NCBI RefSeq assembly: GCF_014805625.2
Contig: NW_023998427.1
Span: 1,926,092-1,990,091 of the forward strand
Source: Glossina fuscipes
Lineage: Eukaryota > Arthropoda > Insecta > Diptera > Glossinidae
Direction of reading: 5' to 3'
Length of the DNA stretch: 64,000 nt
Shown: positions 24,893-38,375 of the stretch, piece by piece
Layout: the number at the start of each line of letters is the position of its first letter
How positions within the stretch are numbered: the stretch's first letter is position 1
Notes under the pieces: model-generated
Databases searched by the model: none
What the model was told of the DNA's origin: nothing
Seen by the model: only the letters and a program-made list of their open reading frames with translations
Program-made: the position numbers and the translations under genes

Positions 24893-26371
24893 GACTAACA
24901 TAAACTTATATATAAAAATGAGCGAATATAACGAGAGCAATCCCCTCGAAAAGCCCTGTAGCATTAGTCAGGGTTAGTTGGAGCAGATATCTAAAAGCTC
25001 TTGTAAAGAAATGTAGAATTGGCTTAAATCGTATCAAATTATATAAAGAAAATAATCTGTAAAGGTAATGAAAAAAACAAACGGTATTCGAAAACCCTAC
25101 AAATGCATTCAAAGGGATTCGCAATAAGTTCACTAATGCCATATATGAACGTTCGGATAATAAAAATTTTTGTTAAAAGTTGTTTTAATCGTCAAAACCT
25201 ATAAGTGTTTGTAGTTTAATTATTATACACATTAATAATTAATTGGCTTTTAATATTTTTTCGATAATTTACTAACGATGGCCCGATTAATGGCCCGAAG
25301 ATGATGAACGTGTCCTAAGTACGTATCATCATGATTTTCTGAATATTTAAAAAGCATATGATCAATATGCTGATAGAGATCTTGCATGCATAGCAAACCT
25401 AATAAGAAAGTTAATACACTTCACTGCTTATCAATGCGCTTATATAAGGGGGTAGCACAAAAAAAAAAAAAAAATGTACAAATAAAAATCAAACGTTAAA
25501 AATCCTTAGGAAAAAAAAAAAAAAAGAACTTCTGCTGAAGTCGTTTATCGCTATATGGCAGGAAATGAAATCCAAAAATGTCGACGTTAAGGTAAAAAGG
25601 TGGATGGGCAGGCGGTAGACCACAAACAAACGTACAAATAATTATATATATATATATATATATTTATATATTATACTTGAACGAGTCTCTGCATATACGT
25701 AAAGCCCATGGGGTTTATGGCCAAAATATAGGGAACTGGGTGGGGGAGAATATATTTTCGTTCACATTAGTGTATAAAGTAGCATCATATGGATACAAAA
25801 ATACACATAATGTGTATATACAATACACAGGAAACAAATTATATACTCGAAGAGAAAGTATATATAAATGCATGCGTTATATATGTATACAATAACATAA
25901 TAATAAGCTATATAAAAGGATCGAAATTTATTTCGAAATATATTATATAATGTATATAAAAAAATACTTGCAGCTATGATTTTTCTGGCGATTCGTAAAA
26001 TGATTTTTGAATCGTCAGAAGGCGAGTTTTAGTTTAGTTGAGTTATGATGCAGTTTTTAATCGATAACGATGCGACTCTCAATTCGTTCCGTAGTGCTTT
26101 ATAAAATTGCTATAACTCTAAAAGTGTAGTAATTTATGATTTAATCGATAAAAAAAAAATTCAAATTCAAATGTTACTGCGATGTAAGGGGAGAATGTCT
26201 CCGGAGGTTTAATACGATCACAAGTGATCAAAATTTAATTTCACTTCTATATCCGATTCTCCGAGAGGTGGATAGCCCGATACCTGAACTTCAAATTGAT
26301 ACCGGTGATGTCCGCCCCTATTCGCGTAATACAGCCGGAATAAATTGAGCAAAGAGATAGAGAGATAAGGA

Positions 26372-26560
26372 TGCGGCCGGGCGTAGTTTAGTGGTTTTAT
26401 GTCCAATCGGCAAGTGTTATGCCTTTACCGCCTGAGCACTCTCACTACGGCTCCAGCAAACAAAGCGGACTCTACCGCATTGAGATTTGAACCCGTGAAC
26501 ATAGACTTAGTAATCGCATTTCTTGCCTAATCGTCTACTCAGGCGATTAGCGCGACATAT
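26372..26560 (-). mobile_element. tRNA-derived SINE, two-part copy 3
   Basis: The minus-strand head reads CGCCTGAGTAGACGATTAGG, then GGTTCAAATCT (B box, 26483-26493) and CAATGCGGTAGAGTCCGC. It matches the heads of the copies at 43848 and 14811, including the GCGGTAGAG after the B box. It then carries a second tRNA-like segment (GCTCAGGCGGTAAAGGCATA on the minus strand; GTAGTTTAGTGGTT on the plus strand) that is shared with the copy at 30080 and absent from the single-headed copies. A-box-like strings occur on both strands of this second part, so its orientation is uncertain. Confidence 0.65.
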
Positions 26561-28500
26561 CTAACTTCTCCGTTTTTATATGAACCAGGAGCCATCGGAT
26601 TGCAATGCAATTTTATAAATAACACATAAATAACCCCACGCCCACAATTTAGCCATACCTTCAGTTAGTATACATTCAATAAGGACTTATATTTGGCTCA
26701 TTTCAGGTTCTTTACAAAAATCTTAACAGTAACCATAAGTCAATCTTCTTAGCGAATCAAGTATATATTATGTCATCAAATCTATTCTCTTCTGGCATGT
26801 TCGCGATTTCGTATAATTAAAATATAATTTCCATGATTTTTTTAAAGAATTAATAACTAGCGCTATGATTGGAAGCCAAGCTTTTTAATATTCTTATCAG
26901 ATGTATAGTACAGTCCCTTAGCTTCGATACCTATGGGCCGTGGACGTTTCACATTCCGCAAGATATATGTATGTTTTCTTTATATTTTTCAATCTGACTG
27001 CTATACCCTAAGCCACATATGGTATATGGAGTATATTAAGTTCATCTAGATACATGCAACATCGCAAAAAGTGATTCGGAATCGATCTAAGCTTTTCTTC
27101 ACCGTCTACCCGTCTGGCATGTTTGTTATATGAAATATTTTCCCATCATAAATCGAAACTATTTTTCCATTTTTTTTTTTTTTTTTTTGGACGACAGTTG
27201 TTTTTTCTTGACAAAAAAACGAACCACTAACGGATTAAATAACTTTTTGTTTCTGCTACGCAAAATACTGATCTGGTTGGATGATCATTCGTCGATCGAA
27301 ATAAATGGTGATTAAAGCACCCGCTAAATAATAAACTTTTAATCAAGTGGTTTACTACATGCGCTTTTTTTTTTCGCGTGGAGGATCTCTTCAATGCATA
27401 TTCTTACGTATTATCGTAAATTCTCTTCAGAATCTCCCTGCAATAAACTGCAGTTTATTGTTTTTCGCTATGAACAGCGCTTAGATCATATTTCAATAAA
27501 TGCAAGGCATCAGCTTCCAAAAAATGACTATTTAGCCGGTTTAGCTACGTGTTGAATGGCTATAAACAGTTGAGGTTAAATCGAATCTTTTTCCGCCTAC
27601 GAATATGAAAAGTTTTATCCAAAAATTCTCGCACGTTGGAATGACGTTCTATGCAGCGAAAAACGTTGCTCATAAGCTCTCAAACGTAATTATCGTGTTT
27701 TTTTTTTTTTTTTTTGTTTCTGTAAACATCTTTTCACGTCTGAAGATTATTCGTTTATCAACACTCGCAGTTTGCGTTACCATTTTAACGGTTTGAGGAA
27801 GGGATTGTCATATACCACTCCAAGAAATTCTTTATTTTCAAACTTTCTCAACTAACGCGAAGAAGACTTTTTTCATAGACGTTAGATCTTGTCTTGGGCT
27901 GTCCTATATCCAAGACATATCCAAGAAGTTGCTATCGAAGAAGCATCTTGTCCTTAATCACTGTTTCGTGCTTAGTGACAGCGAAGTAAAACTTTCCGTG
28001 AACATTAATCGCTCTAATGGCTTGCATCCTTTTGTGAATTCGTTGAAATTGTGTGAAACATAGGGAAAATGCTTAAAATGCGTAAAACGAAATATACTAA
28101 AGTATATAGCAATAGATCTCATAGTCCGCCGAAGTGAAGGTTCTTTTCGCCAATTTTCGCATGAACTGAGGATCGACATTATTTTACGCTCTTCTCTCCA
28201 TTTTTGAACCCATTCGTCTGACCATTATAGCTATACATTTGCAAAACAACAAAGAAAACAAGCAACGAGAATTACATTTTTGCAAATTTACTTACTTTAA
28301 TAATAAGGTTGTAATCAATATTTCTCTTATCATATTTTATTTTTAAGTATTTAAGCAAACCCCGAGTCCTCTGCCTTCGTTTGTGACCAGGAGATGAGAA
28401 TATAACAATAATCTTATTTCGCTAAGTATTTTTTGTAAGCTTTAGATTTTTCTTTTTGCACACAATTCTTCCTTTTTCTCATTTCGCTATTAATAATGAT

Positions 28501-28640
28501 AACGACGACGAAGATGACGATGATGATGATGATGATGATGATGATAATGATGATGATGATAATGATGATGATGATGATGATGATGATGGCGATAGTGATG
28601 GTGATGGTGATGGTGATGGTGCTGGTGATGGTGATGGTGG
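28501..28640. repeat. Long imperfect (GAT)n with GGT-GAT transition
   Basis: About 140 bases of GAT units with AAT and GAC variants, changing at the 3' end to GATGGT and GGTGCT units. One frame gives an Asp-rich then Asp/Gly-rich peptide. This is typical of a microsatellite; no splice sites support an exon. Confidence 0.92.
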
Positions 28641-29312
28641 CGGTTGGATAGATGCGATTTCTTTTATCTCAGCATGAGATCTCTGTCATTGGTTGTTGGA
28701 TGTTGTCTTGCAATAACGGAATATGACACATATACAACGTCACCCATAGGCAACAATTTGTATGAACTTTTACAAACTCCATGTTTAAAAGACTGCCTGC
28801 GTACGTTTCTATTCGGGTTTGTGTTTTTGTGTTTATACCTATTTAAGGGTGTGCATGTAAACATGTAAACATGTACATATCTATAAATGTTTATATATTC
28901 GCAATATGCCCTACAGCATTATACCGTTTAGTTTATATCGAAACATTTTTTTCATATTTATGCATATTTTTGTAAACATTCCTTACCAACTAGATAGACT
29001 CATACAACGTTACATACTTTGTACGCTTTATAAAGTTGAAAAAAAAAAAAAAAAAAAATGTAGTAAATATTTCCAAGAAAAGATTGCATTTAAATAGATC
29101 TTCCGAAAATGGAGTCATCTTAAGAAAAATGTTATGATAAAAGCTTGTTTACCTTATTTTTTGAGTTTTGAGTTTAAAACAACAAAACAATCGCTTTTCA
29201 AAAGACTCCGAATAGAAGCGCATGGCCACAAAACTTCCTATAGGATTTATTTACAGAGATGCTATATAATTTGTTTATTTTTTTTTTATTTTATCTTTTA
29301 TTTTTTTTGGTC

Positions 29313-29323
29313 GGGGGGGGGGG
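29313..29323. repeat. G11 homopolymer
   Basis: Eleven consecutive G directly after a T-rich tract, unusual in this AT-rich setting. Confidence 0.95.
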
Positions 29324-30079
29324 AGAAGGAGAACGGTGTCGTCAAATTCAAAGTGGTTGCATAAGACATGCGTACCACAGGTGGCATTGGGTTTATTCGG
29401 CGGTTTTCGACATAACAACATGAAAGATAAGTGCCAGTTGACGGCCCAAAAAAGAATTGTGTGACGGAATTCCTCGCTAACAAAATTCCTGATAAGAACC
29501 ACAAGGTTTGGAAAATAAAGTCATACAAAGAATACTACGATGATATTTTGCTCGCTTCCAATTCTATATTATAAGGATTAAGTCTCTAGCGTCTCTAAGC
29601 GTTAATAAAATTGTTTAATTGGGTCGCCTCGTATCAATTCGATCAAGTTACGTGTATTACTCCTGGCAGTTATTAACTGCATATATCGATATTCGAAAGA
29701 TGTTTGGATGCATAGGGTCGGATCGCTCCAATAATAATATGTGCGTGAACGAAATTATTTCAAGTGCCTGTGGATGTGCGAATAAGGATAAGTATCACAT
29801 CTGGGATCTAGAAAACCCAGGAGAAATAATTGAACAACCCTTTCAACAGCAATGAATGGCAATTTGCTGTCGCCTTTCCACGGGCAGTGTAATTAATCTA
29901 TACATTTTCGAAAATTCTACTTATTTGACTGCTACAACGAATGGATGAAGCATTATTGAACGATCATGACTGATGATCTTTTTTAATATGATCGATCAAT
30001 CACTTAGGGGATGTGCCTACGTATTCAGGTAACGCGGTGACCTTCAGAAAGAAGAGAGGAAAGAGAATGAAATAGGAAA

Positions 30080-30262
30080 ACGGTGACGGCAGCCTAGTGG
30101 ATGTGTGACCAATCGGTAAGTGTGATGCCGTTACCGACTGAGCGTTCACAATAGTTGCGACCAAAAAAAAAAAAAAACTGTATCGCATTTAAAATTTAAA
30201 CCCGCGAACTCTGACTTGGTCGTCACTCTTCCTAACTATTCGGCTACGCTTGGCCGGGAATA
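30080..30262 (-). mobile_element. tRNA-derived SINE, two-part copy 4
   Basis: Minus strand: AAGCGTAGCCGAATAGTTAG (A-box region), then GCGGGTTTAAATTTTAAATG (decayed B box) and GCGATACAG, then a poly(T) insertion (15 A on the + strand at 30162-30176), then a second tRNA-like segment, ACGCTCAGTCGGTAACGG. The second segment resembles the D arm and anticodon arm of a tRNA and matches the copy at 26372. Confidence 0.6.
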
Positions 30263-32599
30263 AATGCCGTGGACTCGGCCTCAACGTTTATTTTCAATAT
30301 CATATGCTAATCAGATACATTGGAAAGCAGACGAATGTACGACGACAGTCTATGTTATGATATATCATAGTTACGCTTACGTTTATATTGCAACATATGA
30401 AATATTGTTTAGCGATTTGTCATAGGAATATACATACTTATGCGATCATATTTATTTTATTCTATAATTTCCAAATAAGCGATCATTGAAAGGTTCCATC
30501 TTAGCCGCTAGTATTTTTTTTTTTTTTTTCTTGTTCCATAACAATGCGTTGGTTTTCTCTCTAAGCATCATTCGTTTACATTTCATTTTAATAGTTTCGC
30601 ATAACATTTACCCCTTTAACGGGCTCAAGCAGTATTACTTGTCAGCAATTGTTCAAAGTTTTGGCTCAAGAGGTTTCGTGCTTTCTTTATGTTCTAGGTT
30701 ACTAAAGTTTATGAGTACGTTTGGTTGGGGAAAAGGGAGCATTTTTAAAGATACATATATACATTAATAAATAAATATGTATGCATATATATGTACGTAC
30801 ATTTAGACTCATGTATATGTTTTTAGACCCACCATCTACAACATCTATATTATCTATGTATATATATATATATATATATGTATACCCCCAAGCCAGCAAG
30901 GAATATATATATATACATAATATATATATATATGTATATATACAACAATGCCTTCGTATTGTTGTTTGCGAAATATTAAAGGATTGCTTTTTTTCCATTT
31001 CTGGTGCTCAAAAACAATGATAGTGTATATGCTATGTGCGCACATTTTTGTTTATTGTGATTACTTCTGTTATTATTATTGTATATGTTGACTGCTTTAT
31101 ATCTTCAGTTTATAAACATAATAAATAAATGTATGTATGTATGTTGTAATATATAAAATCGAAAAGAGAAGCCGCAACAATATACAAAAATGTAGTTTTT
31201 ATATTTTTTTTTTTTTTTCATTTGATTTTACTTTTGGTGCTTCATTTGTTACGACCACACTGAGATTCACGACCGCACATACGACTACATATTTTATACA
31301 CAAAATATCTATGTACGTAGATATATAGATACTAACCTATACATAAACATTTACGTCGAATGGAAAAATAAATATTTTCAAAAATTATTTATGTACATAT
31401 TTTCATTTATACTGCTGTTGTTTTATGTTATTGTAGTTTTTATTATTATTATTTTTTTTATAATTATATATTATACAAAAAAAAATCCCTGTATTGGAAG
31501 TCGTAAGCGTATGAACATTCCTAGCGTTATCCTTTTTGTTTTGATTTTTTTTTTTTTTTTTGCGTTTTAAGTATAAATATTGACTTACTTTCTCATGTGA
31601 TTTGCGAACAAACAAAACCTAGGCACAATATTATAAAGCTTTGTCTGCTCGCATTTCTGTTGCCCTCAAAATTGGAAAAATCAAGCTAAAACTCCAAAGT
31701 ACCAATTGATCCCCGTGAACTTGGCCTAATTATTGATCAGCTGAAATTTTAAAACTGGGAGATAATGAAAGTTGATCTAAGCAAAGCGCAGGCAATACCA
31801 TCAAGAACCTATGATTACAAGTTTTCTCAAACGTCACCGATGCTCCTGACCCATCAGCATTAGACGCGATCGACTCTGAATTGATGTCTGTGCCTCCATC
31901 CGACTAGAGCCCGTCACGAGTTGTTCATCGCAATTTTTGTAATATATATTAATGAAATATTGTGCGACAACCACAAGCGCTATTAATCGGATCGAACCAA
32001 ATTGAATGGACGTAAGATAATTTAATAGAGATAATGCAATTGCTTGAACCCATTTCCATATAAGCGTTTTAACAATAACTAAGCCCCTGTACACAAAGAA
32101 TTCTTTTTGATATTCAATTACACAAGTGAATCGAAAATCGTGACTTAACATATGTACTTAGTGTTCCGAAATTGGACCATATTGACCTATTTTTTTTTTT
32201 TTTTTTGGGTTGCTATCATATCATAAAACTTTTTTTAAAAGCTATTTTTAAATTTTTAATTTAAAATTGTGGTAGATGAAGTTGTGTAGGGTATTTAAAT
32301 ATTGACCTCGTCCGATTATAACGGTGGAATTTATTCACTTTTTGACCTAAAAAACCAGCATTCGCATTGGTCAGATCAGATTATGGACATCCAACTGATA
32401 TAATTATTCCGAAGCGAATAAAAGTCGGTCAATAGTTTTATTTTAAACGATTAGAAGTTAAAAGCAAGCAAGCAAGTAGGCCGATATTGTGCAGGCATGA
32501 CTAATAGCAAGTAAGAAAATCATACCGATAACCTTTACCCTGAAAAAGACTAAAAAAGAGGAAAAGCACGAAATTTTCCGCTATGGTATTGGGTGGGCC

Positions 32600-32710
32600 A
32601 GGTCAATCGTGTCTGTTTTTTGTACAAGAAGCTATAACATCGTCCTTGTAATATGCGTTCAAATTTTTGTACATTTAGCTGCTACAGTTTACGAGTAGTC
32701 AGCAGAAAAC
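32600..32710 (+). repeat. R1 dispersed repeat, partial copy
   Basis: The segment GGTCAATCGTGTCT, TTTGTACAAGAAGCTATAAC, AATATGCGTTCAAATTTTTG and GCTGCTACAGTTTACGAG follows the same order as the R1 segment at 37970-38060 (GGTCAATTTGTTTCTC, AGGTACTATAGCATCGCC, AATATGCACTCAAATTTTTG, CTGCTATAGCTTATAAG). Confidence 0.6.
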
Positions 32711-33554
32711 CAATTTTTAATTTTTTTCCGAAAATGGGCGATTAGCCAGAAGCCCACAGTGGACGGCAAGTTGAACTCAACTCTGTTTTTCTTTAGAAGG
32801 CTGAAATTTTTCTACATTTACTTTGCTAAAATCAAATAAATGTAAATTTCATAACATCGCAACATTTTAGACTTATGGCCACACATGGAAAAGCTTTATC
32901 AAGCACCGTTAGCCGTGACAATGCATTCAATGCATATGCTATCCTTCGCGCTGCACTCATCAAACATTACTCATTTTAATTGACACTGGTTTCAATCGAT
33001 GGTCTTGAACTTGTCTGGGCAATGCTTCGCTTATTATGCCAATATCCAAAAAAATTGATTTTTTCATGCACGATCCCCTTTAAACAATATAGAGGCGAAC
33101 AGTGCTACCAATTTTTTTGAAATAAATGCTTTTTCTATCATAAAAAAAAAAAGAAAAACACATAAGGTTTCATATTTACCCCCAATACTATAAAGTTGAT
33201 CGGATATTTTTATTAGGAAATTCTCTTACTCAAGCTTAAAATTGCATTTTTGTTCATTTTCGTTAAAAAAAAAAAAAAAAAAAAAAAAATTACGTCAAAA
33301 TAAAAAGCTGAATTTACTTTCTGGCCTTCCTATTATTTCAAAACAATATTCAAATTTTCATCAATTTGTAAGAATCCAAGAAAAATTAAAATTTTTGTTT
33401 ATTTTAAAGTCAAAGCAATATAATCATCATAAACAAGAAAAACTTAAGCAAATTTCTTAACGAAAGAAAAAAAAACACAACAAAAATTTTTATGTTCATG
33501 TTCTATAATTGTCGTAAAAATGTAAAGAGATTTGTAAACATAAACATTCTCTTC

Positions 33555-33555
<1 letters not shown>

Positions 33556-33587
<32 letters not shown>

Positions 33588-33609
33588 AAGGTACTAACTA
33601 ACTAACTAA
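33556..33609. repeat. (AT)n-(GT)n compound microsatellite followed by (AACT)n
   Basis: About 8 AT, 7 GT, a short spacer, then four AACT units. Confidence 0.92.
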
Positions 33610-34528
33610 ATACATGTATAGATAAGTTTTGCAAGCACATATAAGCTTATCTGATATTGTTTAACTTTACCGATGAAGAAGAATACAATAATAAATACGA
33701 TTTTTATAACTTACCTAAGGAGAAGTTACTCTTACGAACGTAAGACTATTTTGATGAAGAATTCGGGAATTTTAATATTTTATAACTTAAGTCGGTAACT
33801 ACACTTATGTGTAAAGTGCCAATTTAATGATAAATTCCAGCTTTGAATTTTTTTTTTGTTCTCTTCATTTTAAGGTAATAAAATGAAATTTTATACAAAT
33901 GTTTAAGAATTTGTTACCTTAATACGCATCTATCTCCCGTATCCGAAGCGCATGCGAGACAGATCCATATGTATTAACATTGATGTTGCTTTTCGTTTTG
34001 ATTTACTTGACAGAAATAAAATCACTTTTATGCAATTTTAACTGCAGCACAACAAACTAATAGACGATATGTTAATGGATTTGATAAGAGTTTCCGTTTC
34101 TCTTAACCTCACCTACTAACTGTTATTAAGATGTAGGCCTAACCCGCTATTAAATAGTAGGTGTACATGTATTTATAGATTTTTTCAAGTGAACGCCCAT
34201 TAAAGAAATAGGTTTTTCAGTATCATATTGCAATGCAGTAGTTTAACTAAACCGCATTTTTTTTTTTTTTTTTTTTTTTTCAGTTTATTATAATAGATTT
34301 CATTTAAGTTTAATTTTTTGTTAAAAAGCGATTACTTTTATTGCGTCCCACAAATTAAAGCTGTTTATATATTTTCGCTGGAAATCCCCACAACTTTGAA
34401 AGAAAACAAAAAAAAGAAAAAAAAAATCAAATAAACTGAAATTATTTTTCCATATATAGGTTTATACATACATAAGTACTACGCGTTCATAGAAATGTAG
34501 ATAAAACTCTACTTTATCCGCCGCAATT

Positions 34529-34563
34529 GTTTTCTTTTTTTTCTCTCTGTTTTTTAGGTAGTA
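34529..34563 (+). other. Candidate recursive splice (zero-length exon) site
   Basis: A pyrimidine tract of about 27 bases leads to TTTTTTAG at 34557, followed at once by GTAGTATTG. AG|GT directly after a strong pyrimidine tract is the arrangement of fly ratcheting points, which split very long introns. The donor half (GTAGTA) is weaker than the GTAAGT consensus, so this remains a candidate. A second, weaker one is at 33874 (TTCATTTTAAG|GTAATA). Confidence 0.2.
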
Positions 34564-35885
34564 TTGTAATACTAAAATAATGGAAAAAGGGAGAAAACAA
34601 GCGATAAAATTACATTCGATTTAAGCCGAATTTTAAATACTTATCAATATAGTTTCTAGCGTGAAAGAAAATAAATAAATAAATCGAAGGCCGCGTTTAC
34701 TTGCAACATTTGTTTTCGAATAAGACGACCTACCACGTACGAACCCCACTTTTCTAACCCTCTCGTTTGGTGGTTCATCGTCTCAAAACCGCTCGTTGAA
34801 AGCATGTCGTCAAAAGCAGCTAATCAACTTATTAGAAAGAGATTGTCATCACTGTTTACTGTCGCGGGTACAACCGTAAACGCATTCTTCATTTCATTCC
34901 TTAAAATTTACTTTCTAATTGACATGATGTCATTGCAATTTGTATGAATGTGTTTCGATCTAGATTTTTGGCTTACAAGGTGTTCAAATCTTCGATAGCC
35001 AAGATAGCGAAAGATTTCGCGACCGATCTTTGTGAAAAAATTTCATAATTTGCAAATTTTGCTCAAGCGTCGTATAATATATATTTTGACGAAAGAAACT
35101 TGAATAAGTGAACTCTTCTCTCACTACTTTTGTTTTTTATATCATCGCGAAATCTCATTCATTCTCGCCGTGATCTTTATAAGATCTTTTAATCTGTCTG
35201 CCTGTACGGTTACCTTTGCTAAATGATCTTGAAGATGCAAAAATGCCTTACATACCGTTAGTTTAGATCACCATAATCGAGTCATCGAAAACGGCTATAG
35301 CTGCCAGTTCCATCCGGTCCCATCGCTTGCTTAAGAATTGGTTTAGTCGGTCAAAATAATTTAAACCTAAATTTACAGTTATTCAATTTAAGATGAGGTA
35401 ATACGGGTTATATGCTATCTGCTATCTGTTATCTGCTCTCAATAATGGATATTTTTTTTCTAAGCTACAGTCAGTTGCGGAAATATTGTACATACTGTAC
35501 GTACTGTACGTTATAAGCTTGTTCACGCGATATTTCCAAGTAATGCAATTACTATTTTTAAATATTTATTTATAATCTATACGAAAATTTTATTTAAAAA
35601 ATTTTTCCCATTTATCTCTCTTTAACTTTAATAAATGTTTCCGTATCTTTGTTTTAAATTTTTTTAGTATCAATTTTTGTTCTTAAGTTATGATTGTATT
35701 ATTTAAAAAAGCGTTGCATGAGAATTTAAGGCCGTTTCGTTTTAGGATGCCAAGCTGATTGCATATTTTCCTCATAGGGATGATTTATAGGCATAATGTT
35801 ACGCATCAGAAAACAAATTTGATATACTTTCCGTCTATAAATGGGTAACACAAAAATAAGTCAAGTGTATATGTGAATGTTTTTA

Positions 35886-35946
<61 letters not shown>
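35886..35946. repeat. (ATT)n followed by poly(T)
   Basis: About eleven ATT units run straight into about 27 T. Confidence 0.93.
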
Positions 35947-35950
<4 letters not shown>

Positions 35951-37610
35951 GCAAAATTTTATTAGTTTACCGCATTTTACTTAATTTTTTTAACATTATT
36001 TTACTACACGTTTAATAGATGTTCCAGTTGTTATCGAAATCTAAAACCAACATTGTGTAAAAGCAAAACATAAAAAAATAAAAATAAAAATAAATATACG
36101 GAACACACACCAAATACACGAGAAAGCATATATGTTATGTGTATCCCTCAGTTAGGCCTGAATGGGTTTCAAAATTTATTGGCTTTGTTTCGTGGCCATT
36201 AAACGCTTGAAAGACTTAAGAGAGAGAGACTATTAAAATAAAAGTTTTCGAGAATGCTTTGTTAAACGGTTAAAAGCAGTTAATGTTGAAAAGATTTGGT
36301 CCAGGAATGAAGCAATAAAAATATTTGTTAAGAAATCACACCGCAACCTAATGCAGGTGTAGGTGAATAACGTTTTTCTCTTTTCATTTTCCTTTTCCTT
36401 TTGGTTTGGTTTTTGGTATGTAATGTAGCACATGATCAAGCAAAACGTTGAACATTGAACGCATGCAAATGTAGTTAACAGATTTAACAGTCTCTTACTT
36501 AACGAACCAAACGAATACGTTATAGCTTCGGTTAGCAAGCAAATCGTTAATCGAAATGAGCACTGGAATGAATAAATGCATGATCGATTCTTGAACAAAC
36601 ACACATACATAGTTTAATGGGCAAAAGCCGACGAAATAAACTTGACTACATTTAACTTTCAGTTAGCAAATCCTTAACCAAAAATGTACTGATGCTAATC
36701 GTTATTATTAACTGTATGTATATATGCATATATATATATATATATATTTTTTTTTTTCTTTGCCTTTTTTTGTTTCGATTTTACGAAGCGAAGACAAACG
36801 CAAACAGATGTCGTCTATATTTGATCCGTTTAACGCGACCATGCTACCAATAACAGGATATGAATTGATTGCGGTAAAGTGATTTTACCGGCAAAAAATG
36901 CTAATAAGTCTTAGCAAAATTTTTGATCTTTTAATCCTAGCTTCTATTGTTGGTTGCCCTTTGTAAAACCAATTTCCTAATCTTATACATTGTTCGATAG
37001 ATTTGTAGATCATGTCAACTTACATATTCACATTCGTACTTTTCTTGTACTTGTTTGCATACACATTTACTCTTTGTTTTCCTTCATAATCCCCTTCTCT
37101 CTCTCTCTTTCCCCCTATTCTATTTCTATTCGTCTACTACGCTATAGGATGCAAGTGACATTTTCAACGAGATACAGATGACGAATTACTGAGTGATCTC
37201 GCATCTCGAAAAAATAGACCTTTCGTTGACTTTATTTATACATAACATGTAGCGTTCGAGAATTGACAATAATAGAAGCATTACCATAAAAGATCATTCC
37301 CCATATTCACCATATATATATATATATATATATATACGCTTACGAACATGCACATGCATTCAAACACATACACGTGTAAATATAATAGAATTTGTCGTTG
37401 TGTCTTTAAGCCGGGTTTTCTAATCGTTGTATAATAAGATTTATTCATATGATGAATACGTTTAAATGTACTCATATAGAAGACAGTATCTCAGTACAGA
37501 AATGCATCTCTATAGACATATATCTGGGTGCGTACGTATACGTACTTTTATCGTTTAGTGCATGACCTACCCACGCGTTAATTGTAAAACGAAAAAAAAC
37601 CAAAATAAGA

Positions 37611-37908
37611 AAATTATATTCGGTCGTCACCGCTTCTATTATAACCTTCACCGTTATCGTAAAAAAGACAGAAAAAGTTAAAGAACTAAATTTTCATCTT
37701 CTATAAATTCGGTTGTGAATTTGTTGATAATATGTTCGCTTTCGCTAACGGGAAAAATGTTTGCCACATACACTACACAATTGAGCAGACGGACAGATGG
37801 ACAGACAAATAGTCGGGCACGTTTAAGTGCGTTCCAAATTTGAAACTGGCCAAAAATTTATACACTTTATGGGGTTTTTGAAGCCTCTTGGTGCGCCTTA
37901 TAAAGGTA
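37611..37908 (+). repeat. R1 dispersed repeat, + copy
   Basis: It opens with AAATTATATTCGGTCGTCACCG-type sequence (first bases at 37611), has a GACGGACAGATGGACAGAC run at 37788, and reaches the 3' motif ATACACTTTATGGGG with GAAGCCTCTTGGTGCGCC. A second copy follows within about 25 bases. Confidence 0.7.
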
Positions 37909-37929
37909 TTGGAAAAAAATAATAAAATT

Positions 37930-38375
37930 TTGACACGTTATACACACACACTGCGAAGGCATGGTCAATTTGTTTCTCATTTGTATAGGTACTATAGCAT
38001 CGCCCATAGAATATGCACTCAAATTTTTGTACGTTTTTCTGCTATAGCTTATAAGTCAAGGCTAAAAAAAGCAATTTTTTATACCTTTTGAGAAAGAAAG
38101 GTGTTCTCAGTTTTCAGCGTACAAAAATTGGCAATGTTTCTGCCAAATTTGAAGCGGACAGCTTCATTTTTGCGGCCAAGGGAATGTTTACAACAGACAA
38201 TACACGGGCGGGCAGACAAACGGATGGATAGACGGAAGTGCTTAAATCGATTTCGAATCTGATGCTGATCAGGAACATATATACTTTTTGGGGTCGCCGA
38301 AGTTTTCTTGTGGGCGTTGCAAATTTTTTGACAAAATGAATATACCTCTCATTCTTAGGTGATGGGTACAAAGTA
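37930..38375 (+). repeat. R1 dispersed repeat, longest copy
   Basis: In order it contains the GTACTATAGCATCGCCC segment, TTTGTACGTTTTTCTGC, GGCAATGTTTCTGCCAAAT, GCTTCATTTTTGCGGCC, a GGCAGACAAACGGATGG run, AAATCGATTTCGAATCTGAT, CTGATCAGGAACATATATAC, TTTTTGGGGTCGCCGAAG, GGGCGTTGCAAATTTTTTGA and AGGTGATGGGTACAAA. It can serve as the reference for aligning the other copies. Confidence 0.75.

Larger units (their letters stand above)
19186..26371 (+). other. Lim1: Presumed Lim1 intron; simple repeats and AT-rich sequence
   Basis: No gene was found. The stretch includes (ATT)n at 19259, (TTC)n at 20633, a CAG-rich segment at 20767-20800, an AAC-rich segment at 21079-21140, (CT)n near 21210, poly(T) of about 31 at 21837-21867, the inverted repeat partner at 22452, (AT)n at 23115, 24861 and 25641, and poly(A) near 25459 and 25510. 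ORFs in this part are shadows of these repeats or chance AT-rich frames. Confidence 0.55.
26561..30079 (+). other. Lim1: Presumed Lim1 intron; GAT repeat and homopolymers
   Basis: No gene was found. Poly(T) runs lie near 27172 and 27700, a long (GAT)n at 28500, poly(A) at 29040 and G11 at 29313. A 78-codon ORF at 29619 (+) has no recognisable domain. Confidence 0.55.
30263..37610 (+). other. Lim1: Presumed Lim1 intron; simple repeats and a partial R1
   Basis: No gene was found. The stretch contains (AT)n blocks at 30855-30940, poly(A) at 33265-33290, an AT-GT compound repeat at 33556, poly(T) at 34259, two candidate recursive splice points (33874, 34557), (ATT)n with poly(T) at 35886 and (AT)n at 36726 and 37312. 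A partial R1 lies at 32600. Confidence 0.55.

Noticed and set aside
28456..28677. Asp-rich ORF that could be an acidic linker of Lim1
   Set aside because: It is a translation of a (GAT)n microsatellite; no splice sites fit, and the pattern is repeat-like.
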